From Chloroflexota bacterium (GTDB lineage Bacteria; Chloroflexota; Limnocylindria; Limnocylindrales; CSP1-4), in the NCBI GenBank assembly GCA_021777365.1, contig JAJYDP010000101.1:1-11504 (forward strand): a DNA stretch of 11,504 bases, read 5' to 3'. The translations under genes were made by a program, and so were the position numbers. Below are positions 5,634 through 11,504 of the stretch, piece by piece (positions within the stretch are counted from its first letter, which is position 1; the number at the start of each line of letters is the position of its first letter). The notes below the pieces were generated by a model. It did no database searches, was not told the DNA's origin, and was given only the letters and a program-made list of their open reading frames with translations.

Positions 5634-7811
5634 TCAGGGCCGGACGCGCTTCTCCCGCGGGAGCGGCGGCAGGCCGCGCCGGCCGTCCACCAGGAAGTGC
5701 CGGAACCAGCCCACCACCTGCACGATGTTCTCGACGCGCCGGAACGGCGTGCCGCTCCTCGTCAGCTCGTGCGTCTCGTCCGGCACCCGCATGAGGCGGA
5801 CCGGCCGGCGGAACGCGCGCAGGACGGCGAAGAACTCCTCCGCCTGCGTGATCGGCACCCGCAGGTCCTTCTCGGCGTGCTGGATCAGGATCGGCGTCCG
5901 GACGTGCTCGGCATAGGCGATCGGGCTGTGACGCCAGTACAGCTCGTGGTCCTCCCACGGGTTGACGCCGTACTCCTCGGTCCCGAACATCGGCCCGCCG
6001 ATGTCGCCCGAGAGCATCTGGGCGGTCATGTCGTTCACCGAGCGCGCGGTCAGGGCCGCCTTGAAGCGATCCGTGTGTCCCACGATCCAGCTGGTCAGGT
6101 AGCCCCCGTAGGAGCCGCCGGTCACGCCCAGGCGGTCGGGGTCGACCAGCCCGTCGGCCACCAGCGCGTCGACCCCGGCCATCACGTCGGCCATCGGGCC
6201 GTCGCCCCAGTCGCGGAAGTTCGCGCGCACGAAGTCCTGCCCGTAGCCCTCCGATCCCCGGGGGTTGCAGGCGTACACGCTGATCCCGGCCGCCACCAGG
6301 CACTGCCACTCCCAGAACAGCGAGTGGCCGTAGAGCGTGGCCGGACCGCCGTGGATCTCCAGCACCATCGGCGCGGGCCGCCCGTCGTCACGGGCCGGGG
6401 CCGGGTAGAACCAGCCCTGGATCCGCCGGCCGTCCACCTCGTGCCAGCGCGTCTGTGGCGCCACCAGCGCCACGTCCGCCCACCGGGTGGCCATGCAGTC
6501 GCTGACCTGTCGCAGCGCTCCGTCGCCCAGCGGCGACGAGAGCACGGCCGGGAGATCCGCCACGGCCACCTCGAAGGCGTGCGTGGGGTCCGCCACCGTG
6601 ACGGCGACGCGCTCCGTGCCGTCGGCCGGCGAGACCTGGTGCACCTGCCCCACGTAGTGCCGGCCCTCCGTCACGCGCTCGACGCGCGACGTGGCCGCCT
6701 CCACGCGCCACAGCTCGTAGCTGCCCTCGATCGGCGCCGAGAAGGTGATCCGGCGGCCGTCCCGGCTCCAGTGGAGGGAGGGGCCGCCGCCGCCGTGGAG
6801 ATCGCTCCCCATCCCCGAGCCGACCAGCAGGTCGGTCGCGGCGGTGAGATCCTCGCCCTGCTGCTCCGCCTCGGCGGCGAAGCGCCAGACGTCGTGCCGG
6901 GCGGGCCCGCGGCCCTGGTAGCGGTGCCCCACCGCGGCGATCCAGCGGCCGTCGGGGCTCCACGCCGGGGCCGAGAACTCGCGGCGCCCGCGCCCACCGG
7001 TCAGCCGGGTCACCCGTGCCGACTCCACGTCGAGCAGGAAGAGGTCCTGCTGCCAGTCGAGGTCGTGGTCCCGGTGCCGGCGCGACTCGAAGACGATCCG
7101 GTGGCCGTCGGGGCTCCACGCGAACGCACCGTCGTCGTACGCGCCGCGGGTCAGGCGACGCGCCTCGCCGCTCTCGGCGTCCACGAGCCAGAGGTGCGCG
7201 AACCGGTCGTGCGTGAACCCGGCCCCGTTGTACTGGTACTGCAGCCGGTCCATGAACCGGTAGTCCGACAGCGGCGGCTCCCCCGGAGCGCGGCGCCGAC
7301 GGTCGGGCCTGGCCGTGGTCTCCGAGGTGCTCAGCACGCACAGGCGGGTGCCGTCCGGGCTCCAGCCCAGGTCCCGCACGCCGTGCGGCAGGTGGGTCAG
7401 CTGGCGGGCCTCTCCGCCGGACAGCGGCAGCACCCAGACCTGCGACGCCTCGCCGTCGGCGAGGGGCTGGGCCGCGGGGGGCGCGGCCGCCCCCTCGGCC
7501 CCACCGGGCCGCTCCTCCGGCCCCACCGCGCCACCCCCCGCCTGCATGACGGCCGAGCGATCCGAGAGGAAGGCCAGGCGGGTGCCGTCGGGGCTCCAGC
7601 GCGGGTGCGTGTCGTGGCGCGAGCCCAGGGTCAACTGGCGGGCCGGCTCGGACCCATCCGCTGGGGCCAGCCACACCGCCTCGCGGTAGTCGGCCTGCCC
7701 GGGCGCGGTCGACTTCACGCTGAAGGCGACCCACCGCCCGTCCGGGGAGAGCCGGACGTCGGTGGGCACGCGCAGGTCGTACAGGTCGGATGGCTTGGGT
7801 GCTCTGGTCAT
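5634..7811 (-). CDS. S9-family serine peptidase (prolyl oligopeptidase / acylaminoacyl-peptidase type)
   Basis: This 725-residue enzyme is expected to cleave short peptides or N-acylated peptides in the cytoplasm; no signal peptide is visible. Residues 12-450 form a beta-propeller with repeated W/L-S-P-D-G blades (about 21, 72, 150, 232, 285, plus WSRDG near 348). Residues 455-710 are the alpha/beta-hydrolase domain: oxyanion-side HGGP (487-490), NPRGSEGYG, nucleophile Ser567 in GGSYGGY, Asp649 in HAEKDLRVP and His681 in ETHELTRSG. The catalytic triad is therefore complete. An Ala/Gly/Pro-rich insertion of about 30 residues sits between the first propeller blades (90-120). The ATG at 7811 is preceded by AGGGA. 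A hairpin follows the stop. The neighbouring BMC operon is on the same strand but separated by structured DNA, so I see no functional link. Subfamily and substrate are not resolved by sequence alone. Confidence 0.93.
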   Translation of the reverse strand: MTRAPKPSDLYDLRVPTDVRLSPDGRWVAFSVKSTAPGQADYREAVWLAPADGSEPARQLTLGSRHDTHPRWSPDGTRLAFLSDRSAVMQAGGGAVGPEERPGGAEGAAAPPAAQPLADGEASQVWVLPLSGGEARQLTHLPHGVRDLGWSPDGTRLCVLSTSETTARPDRRRRAPGEPPLSDYRFMDRLQYQYNGAGFTHDRFAHLWLVDAESGEARRLTRGAYDDGAFAWSPDGHRIVFESRRHRDHDLDWQQDLFLLDVESARVTRLTGGRGRREFSAPAWSPDGRWIAAVGHRYQGRGPARHDVWRFAAEAEQQGEDLTAATDLLVGSGMGSDLHGGGGPSLHWSRDGRRITFSAPIEGSYELWRVEAATSRVERVTEGRHYVGQVHQVSPADGTERVAVTVADPTHAFEVAVADLPAVLSSPLGDGALRQVSDCMATRWADVALVAPQTRWHEVDGRRIQGWFYPAPARDDGRPAPMVLEIHGGPATLYGHSLFWEWQCLVAAGISVYACNPRGSEGYGQDFVRANFRDWGDGPMADVMAGVDALVADGLVDPDRLGVTGGSYGGYLTSWIVGHTDRFKAALTARSVNDMTAQMLSGDIGGPMFGTEEYGVNPWEDHELYWRHSPIAYAEHVRTPILIQHAEKDLRVPITQAEEFFAVLRAFRRPVRLMRVPDETHELTRSGTPFRRVENIVQVVGWFRHFLVDGRRGLPPLPREKRVRP

Positions 7812-7929
7812 GGATCCCTTCCGATGGGTGGCGCCGCTCGAGGCGCGTACCGGTCGGCGACCGGCGGCGCGGGACTCGTGGGGCGAGTGTAGTCCGGGGA
7901 CCCCGTACAGGCCCCGCTACAATCGCTGC
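7812..7929. promoter_or_regulatory. Divergent promoter region between the S9 peptidase and the DUF971 gene
   Basis: This 118-base gap is the only place in the window where genes diverge. On the plus strand TACAAT (7918-7923) is a good -10 match placed exactly six bases before the ATG at 7930. On the minus strand TACACT (7891-7886) is a weaker -10 candidate for the peptidase. Neither has a clear -35 hexamer at normal spacing. Confidence 0.5.
7918..7923 (+). promoter_or_regulatory. -10 box (TACAAT) of a probable leaderless transcript
   Basis: TACAAT fits the TANNNT consensus, and transcription starting about seven bases downstream would begin at or within a base of the ATG at 7930. No Shine-Dalgarno sequence lies between the box and the start codon, as expected for leaderless initiation. 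Confidence 0.5.
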
Positions 7930-8307
7930 ATGCCCTCCAGCTACACGACAGGCGGCGAATACCTCGTACCCACGCGCATCCACGTCGACCGGGCCGCCGG
8001 GCGACTCGAGATCGACTGGGCCGACGGCCACCGCACCGTCTACGACACGGTCACCCTGCGGTGGCTGTGCCCGTGCGCGTACTGCCGCGGCGAGGCCGGC
8101 ATGCCGGGCTGGCTCGACACGTCGCCGACGCTCACGCCCGACCAGACCCGCCTGGTGGACGTGCAACTGGTGGGGAACTACGCCATCGCCCCGACCTGGG
8201 CAGATGGCCATCACACGGGCTTCTACACCTTCGAGCAGCTCCGCGAGAACTGCCCCTGCCCGGAGGACGAGTCGCGCCGCGCGATGCGCGCCGCCATGGA
8301 GCGCTAG
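7930..8307 (+). CDS. DUF971 (gamma-butyrobetaine hydroxylase-like N-terminal domain) protein
   Basis: This small, probably metal-binding protein has 125 residues. The DUF971 fold is recognisable: PTRIHVDRAAGRLEIDWADG, HRTVYDTVTLRWLCPCAYCR (cysteines of the CPCAYC motif at about 47-52), VQLVGNYAIAPTWADGHHTG and the end FYTFEQLRENCPCPED, with a second CPC. The family occurs alone in bacteria and as the N-terminal domain of gamma-butyrobetaine hydroxylase, where the cysteines and a histidine bind zinc; the stand-alone role is poorly known, with some links to Fe-S biology. The reading frame is open upstream to 7762, but the ATG at 7930 fits the domain boundary and the TACAAT box. It is the first gene of the plus-strand run; the next start is 13 bases after its stop. 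Confidence 0.88.
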   Translation: MPSSYTTGGEYLVPTRIHVDRAAGRLEIDWADGHRTVYDTVTLRWLCPCAYCRGEAGMPGWLDTSPTLTPDQTRLVDVQLVGNYAIAPTWADGHHTGFYTFEQLRENCPCPEDESRRAMRAAMER

Positions 8308-8320
8308 GGAGAGCACCGCC

Positions 8321-8665
8321 GTGATCATCAGCACGACCAACTTCATCGCCGGGTACCGCGTGGCCGAGACCAAGGGCCAGTGTTTCGGGGTGGTGGTCCG
8401 GAGCCGGGGCCTCGCCGGCAACGTCGCCGCCGGGCTCCGCTCCATCGTGGGCGGCGAGATCAAGGAGTACACCGAACTCCTCGAGGACGCCCGGAAGCAC
8501 GCCATCGACCGGATGGTCGCGAACGCCACCGCCATGGGCGCCAACGCGATCCTCTCCATGCGGTTCGACAGCTCCGAGATGGGCCAGACCATGACCGAGA
8601 TCGTGGCGTACGGCACCGCCGTGGTCATCGAGGCGGGGCCGTCGGGCTACGACCAGCCCCGCTGA
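8321..8665 (+). CDS. YbjQ family (DUF74) heavy-metal-binding-domain-like protein
   Basis: This 114-residue protein matches the YbjQ/DUF74 family: start IISTTNFIAGYRVAETKGQC, then GVVVRSRGLAGNVAAGLRSI, GGEIKEYTELLEDARKHAID and GANAILSMRFDSSEMGQTMT, with the final strand EIVAYGTAVVIE. The family forms small pentameric alpha/beta assemblies; the metal-binding label is historical and the biological role is not established. The GTG start at 8321 is supported by AGGGAGAG (8306-8313) seven bases upstream, which overlaps the stop codon of the DUF971 gene. The frame is open upstream, but only as a shadow of that gene. Length is normal for the family. Confidence 0.9.
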   Translation: MIISTTNFIAGYRVAETKGQCFGVVVRSRGLAGNVAAGLRSIVGGEIKEYTELLEDARKHAIDRMVANATAMGANAILSMRFDSSEMGQTMTEIVAYGTAVVIEAGPSGYDQPR

Positions 8666-8708
8666 GCGCGGTCCGGGGCGAACGGCGCGGACGGCGTCAG
8701 GGGCATCG

Positions 8709-9095
8709 ATGGGCAGCACGGATCTCTCGCAGTTGCTGCGGGGGTTTCTCGGGCTGGTCGGCGGCCTCGGGTTCGTGCTCGGGGTGGCGGTCATCGTCGC
8801 CGGCGAGCCGGTCGGCGGGTCCTGGCTGCTCATCGGCGGCGCCGTCCTGCTCCTGATCGCCCTGTACGAGCAGGCGCGCTACCGCGCGCACCCGGGGACG
8901 GCGTCCGCGGCCCGCCCCACGCCGGCCTCGGGCCCGCCCTGGGGCGGCGGATCCGCGTCCGCGGAGGGCCCAGGGGGCGGCCGGGGGCGGTACGAGCGCA
9001 CGGACGAGGTCTTCGACGATCCCACCACCGGCCAGCGGTTCCGGGTCTGGTACGACCCGGTGACCGGCGATCGTCGGTACGAGCCGGAACCCTGA
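8709..9095 (+). CDS. Small membrane protein with two transmembrane helices and a soluble C-terminal tail
   Basis: I do not recognise the family of this 128-residue protein. Two hydrophobic segments, about 13-32 (FLGLVGGLGFVLGVAVIVAG) and 38-54 (SWLLIGGAVLLLIALYE), are joined by a very short turn and should form a helical hairpin in the membrane. A Gly/Pro/Ala/Ser-rich linker (about 60-93) leads to a compact polar tail, DEVFDDPTTGQRFRVWYDPV and TGDRRYEPEP, which may be a small folded or partner-binding module. The ATG at 8709 has AGGGG five bases upstream. The stop lies seven bases before the ppk1 start, so the two are probably co-transcribed. Coding status is supported by this ribosome site and the ordered composition of the C-terminal tail. 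Confidence 0.75.
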   Translation: MGSTDLSQLLRGFLGLVGGLGFVLGVAVIVAGEPVGGSWLLIGGAVLLLIALYEQARYRAHPGTASAARPTPASGPPWGGGSASAEGPGGGRGRYERTDEVFDDPTTGQRFRVWYDPVTGDRRYEPEP

Positions 9096-9102
9096 GGGCG
9101 CC

Positions 9103-11229
9103 ATGACCGCGGTCCGTCCCTCGGGTGGTCCGTCCGCCGGCACCCAGCGCACCGGCAGGCGGGAGCGGCACGCCCCGGCGATGCCGTACACCAACCGGGA
9201 GCTGAGCTGGCTGGACTTCAACGCCCGCGTGCTCCACGAGGCGATCGACGAGCGCAACCCGCTCCTGGAGCGGGCCAGGTTCCTGGCCATCTTCGCCAGC
9301 AACCTGGACGAGTTCTTCCAGGTCCGGGTCGCCGGCGTCAAGCAGCAGATGGCCGCCGGCGGGGCACAGCGCACGCCGGACGGCCTCAGCCCGGCGGAGA
9401 CGCTGCGGGCGATCCGGGCGAAGGTCCTTCCCATGGTGGCCCAGCACTCGGAGACCTGGGCGCAGGTCCGCCGCGAGCTGGCCGGGCACGGGATCCGCAT
9501 CGTCGGCTGGTCCGAGCGTCCGGAGCGGCACCTGGAGCTCCGCCAGCGTTTCATCGACGAGATCTTCCCGGTGCTCACCCCCCTGGCGGTGGACCCGGGC
9601 CATCCCTTCCCCTACATCAGCAACCTGTCGCTCTCGCTCGCCGTGACGGTCCGGAACCCCGAGACCGGCGAGCGCGGCTTCGCGCGGATCAAGGTGCCGC
9701 CCGTCCTCCCCCGGCTGCTGGAGGTCGGCGTGCGGACGTACATGCTGCTCGAGCAGGTCATCGCCGAGAACCTGGACATCCTCTTCCCCGGCATGGAGAT
9801 CCTGGAGCACCACCTGTTCCGGGTCACCCGCAACGCGGACCTGGCCATCGAGGAGGACGAGGCGGACGACCTGCTCCTCGCCATCGAGGAGGAGCTGCGC
9901 CGGCGCCGCTTCGGCGAGGTCGTGCGTCTCGAGGTCGAGCGCTCCATGCCCCCCGAGACGCGCGCGATCCTGGAACGCGGCCTGCAGTGCTCGCCCGAGG
10001 ACGTCTACGACCTGGCCGGCACGCTCGACCTGACCGCGCTCTTCGAGATCGCCGACCTGGACGTGCCGAGCCTCCAGCTCCCGCCCTGGAACCCGGTCAC
10101 GCCGGCCCGGCTGACACCGACCGACCCGGACGAGCCGGTGGACGTCTTCGCCGCGATCCGCGAGGGCGACATCCTGGTCCACCACCCGTACGAGTCGTTC
10201 GCCCGGACGGTCCAGCGGTTCGTGGAGCAGGCGGCGAGCGACCCGGACGTGCTGGCCATCAAGCAGACGCTCTACCGGACCAGCGGCGACTCGCCCATCG
10301 TCCAGGCGCTCATCCGCGCCGCCGAGCAGGGCAAGCAGGTCGTGGTGCTGGTCGAGCTCAAGGCGCGCTTCGACGAGGAGGCCAACATCGGCTGGGCGCG
10401 CGCGCTGGAGCAGGCGGGCGCCCACGTGGTCTACGGCCTGGTCGGGCTGAAGACCCACTCCAAGACGATGCTGGTGGTCCGCCGCGAGGGGCGGGGCCTG
10501 CGCCGGTACGTCCACATCGGCACCGGCAACTACAACACGAAGACCGCCCGGATCTACGTCGACCTCGGGCTGCTCACCTGCCGGTCCGAGCTGGGCGCCG
10601 ACGTGACCGACCTGTTCAACTTCCTGACCGGGCTCTCCCGGCAGCGGTCGTTCCGCCGGATCCTGGTGGCGCCGTTCGGGCTCCGCGAAGGGGTCGTCGC
10701 GCGCATCGAACGGGAGATCGAGCACCAGGCCGCCGGGCGCGGCGGGCGGATCGTCATGAAGCTCAACGCGATCGTGGACCCCGCCGTCATCCGCGCGCTC
10801 TACCGGGCCAGCCAGGCGGGCGTCCAGGTGGACCTGCTGGTGCGGGGCATCTGCTCGCTGCGGCCCGGCCTGCCGGGCGTGAGCGAGACGATCCGCGTGC
10901 GCTCCGTGGTGGGGCGCTTCCTGGAGCACTCGCGCATCTTCTACTTCCGCAACGGCGGCGAGGAGGAGTTCTCGATCGGCTCGGCCGACATGATGGAGCG
11001 CAACCTCGACCGCCGCGTGGAGGCGGTGACGCCGGTGGACGACCCGGTCCTGCGCGAGCGGCTGCGCGACGTGCTCGACGTGATGCTGCGGGACGACCGG
11101 CGGGCGTGGGACCTGGGCGCCGACGGCGTCTGGCGACGCGCGGAGGCGGTGACGACCGATCCGGCGGGCGTCGACACGTTCGAGACGATGATGGCCCGGG
11201 CGCTCGAGACGGCCGGCGGTCCGGCGTGA
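9103..11229 (+). CDS. ppk1: Polyphosphate kinase 1
   Basis: PPK1 reversibly transfers the terminal phosphate of ATP to inorganic polyphosphate. The 708 residues contain the whole family architecture. The N-terminal domain opens with YTNRELSWLDFNARVLHEA (about 29-47) and continues with FASNLDEFFQVRVAG and the head-domain segment TPLAVDPGHPFPYISNLSLS. The two phospholipase-D-like catalytic domains follow. His452 in GLKTHSKTMLVVRR corresponds to the autophosphorylated His435 of E. coli, and His609 in RFLEHSRIFYF to His592. The signatures HIGTGNYNTKTARIYVDLGL, IKQTLYRTSGDSPI and VELKARFDEEANI are intact. The ATG at 9103 has GAGGG five bases before it; an internal ATG at 9181 would remove 26 unconserved residues and cannot be excluded. 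The stop codon overlaps the GTG of a CYTH-domain gene. Confidence 0.97.
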   Translation: MTAVRPSGGPSAGTQRTGRRERHAPAMPYTNRELSWLDFNARVLHEAIDERNPLLERARFLAIFASNLDEFFQVRVAGVKQQMAAGGAQRTPDGLSPAETLRAIRAKVLPMVAQHSETWAQVRRELAGHGIRIVGWSERPERHLELRQRFIDEIFPVLTPLAVDPGHPFPYISNLSLSLAVTVRNPETGERGFARIKVPPVLPRLLEVGVRTYMLLEQVIAENLDILFPGMEILEHHLFRVTRNADLAIEEDEADDLLLAIEEELRRRRFGEVVRLEVERSMPPETRAILERGLQCSPEDVYDLAGTLDLTALFEIADLDVPSLQLPPWNPVTPARLTPTDPDEPVDVFAAIREGDILVHHPYESFARTVQRFVEQAASDPDVLAIKQTLYRTSGDSPIVQALIRAAEQGKQVVVLVELKARFDEEANIGWARALEQAGAHVVYGLVGLKTHSKTMLVVRREGRGLRRYVHIGTGNYNTKTARIYVDLGLLTCRSELGADVTDLFNFLTGLSRQRSFRRILVAPFGLREGVVARIEREIEHQAAGRGGRIVMKLNAIVDPAVIRALYRASQAGVQVDLLVRGICSLRPGLPGVSETIRVRSVVGRFLEHSRIFYFRNGGEEEFSIGSADMMERNLDRRVEAVTPVDDPVLRERLRDVLDVMLRDDRRAWDLGADGVWRRAEAVTTDPAGVDTFETMMARALETAGGPA

Positions 11230-11504
11230 GCGCTCCCGATGCCCTCCCGCCCTCCGTCGATGCCGTCCGGCCCTCCATCGAGGTCGAGCTCAAGTACGAC
11301 GTGACGGACCGGGCGGCCCTGGACCGGCTCCTGGCGGCCGGGGACGTGGCCGGGTTCAGCGGAGGCGAGTGGCGGGAGGCACTCGTCGAGGACCGCTACG
11401 TGGACACCGCCGATCGGGCAGTGGAGCGGGCGGGGTACGCCGCGCGCATCCGGGTGCGCGGCGATCGGACGGTCGTCGGGCTCAAGTCGCTCACGCCAGA
11501 TCGG
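11226..11504 (+). CDS. CYTH-domain protein, 5' part only (cut by window edge)
   Basis: CYTH proteins form an eight-stranded tunnel that binds triphosphate-containing substrates; bacterial members act on or bind inorganic triphosphate and polyphosphate. Ninety-three residues are readable from the GTG at 11226. After a 17-residue Pro-rich lead comes the diagnostic ExExK motif in IEVELKYDVTDRAALDRLL. Then follow EDRYVDTADRAVERAGYAAR and IRVRGDRTVVGLKSL, with the alternating basic residues (R, R, K) that line the tunnel. No stop occurs before the edge, so a downstream CHAD domain, common in such proteins, may be present outside. The GTG overlaps the ppk1 stop by two bases (GTGA), which implies translational coupling and a shared role in polyphosphate metabolism. 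Confidence 0.85.
   Translation, partial: MSAPDALPPSVDAVRPSIEVELKYDVTDRAALDRLLAAGDVAGFSGGEWREALVEDRYVDTADRAVERAGYAARIRVRGDRTVVGLKSLTPDR

Noticed and set aside
6940..7610. Recurrent short similar stretches around gtccgggctccag within the S9 peptidase gene
   Set aside because: They are explained by the repeated WSPDG blade motif of the beta-propeller and are not a DNA-level repeat or CRISPR-like array.
4908..7892. 994-codon open frame on the plus strand across rpiB and the S9 peptidase
   Set aside because: It is antisense to two genes with intact motifs and catalytic residues. Its product is a low-complexity Arg/His/Gly/Pro mix, the usual result of very high GC, which depletes stop codons.
8830..10929. 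699-codon open frame on the minus strand antisense to ppk1
   Set aside because: PPK1 on the plus strand is full length with all signatures. The antisense product shows no domain and has the biased composition of a GC-driven shadow frame.

Overview
The window is very GC-rich bacterial chromosomal DNA, densely coded and without mobile elements, rRNA/tRNA genes or CRISPR arrays. Codons end mostly in G or C, and GTG starts are frequent. The gene mix (sugar-phosphate microcompartment, S9 prolyl-oligopeptidase, DUF971, PPK1 followed by a CYTH protein) fits a high-GC environmental lineage such as Chloroflexota or Actinomycetota. That placement is an inference and no gene here settles it.

Region 1 (about 1-5450, all minus strand) is most of a bacterial microcompartment (BMC) operon. 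In transcription order it holds: an RpiB-type sugar-phosphate isomerase, deoxyribose-5-phosphate aldolase (DeoC), a double-stacking tandem shell protein (BMC-T), a hexameric shell protein (BMC-H), a pentameric vertex protein (BMC-P), a CoA-acylating aldehyde dehydrogenase, a second tandem shell protein, and a second vertex protein cut by the left edge. The combination DeoC + RpiB + aldehyde dehydrogenase is that of the sugar-phosphate-utilising (SPU) BMC class. The inferred chemistry is deoxyribose-5-phosphate to glyceraldehyde-3-phosphate plus acetaldehyde, with the acetaldehyde oxidised to acetyl-CoA inside a protein shell. All three enzymes carry N-terminal amphipathic-helix extensions that look like encapsulation peptides. 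No phosphotransacylase (PduL), alcohol dehydrogenase, regulator or transporter is present in the window; they may lie beyond position 1.

Region 2 (5589-7811, minus) is a complete S9-family serine peptidase (beta-propeller plus alpha/beta hydrolase). It is separated from the BMC operon by 165 or more bases with several hairpins, including a perfect 12-bp stem just after its stop codon.

Region 3 (7812-7929) is the only divergent promoter region. A TACAAT box six bases before the ATG of the DUF971 gene suggests a leaderless transcript.

Region 4 (7930-11504, all plus) is a closely spaced run: DUF971 protein, YbjQ-family protein, a small two-helix membrane protein, full-length polyphosphate kinase 1, and the beginning of a CYTH-domain protein whose GTG start overlaps the ppk stop codon. 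The last two belong together functionally (polyphosphate/triphosphate metabolism).

The items most worth a second look are the four-cysteine cluster in the DeoC extension, the Asp at the usual catalytic Cys position of RpiB, the decapeptide-repeat tail on the truncated vertex protein, and the hairpin between BMC-H and BMC-P.
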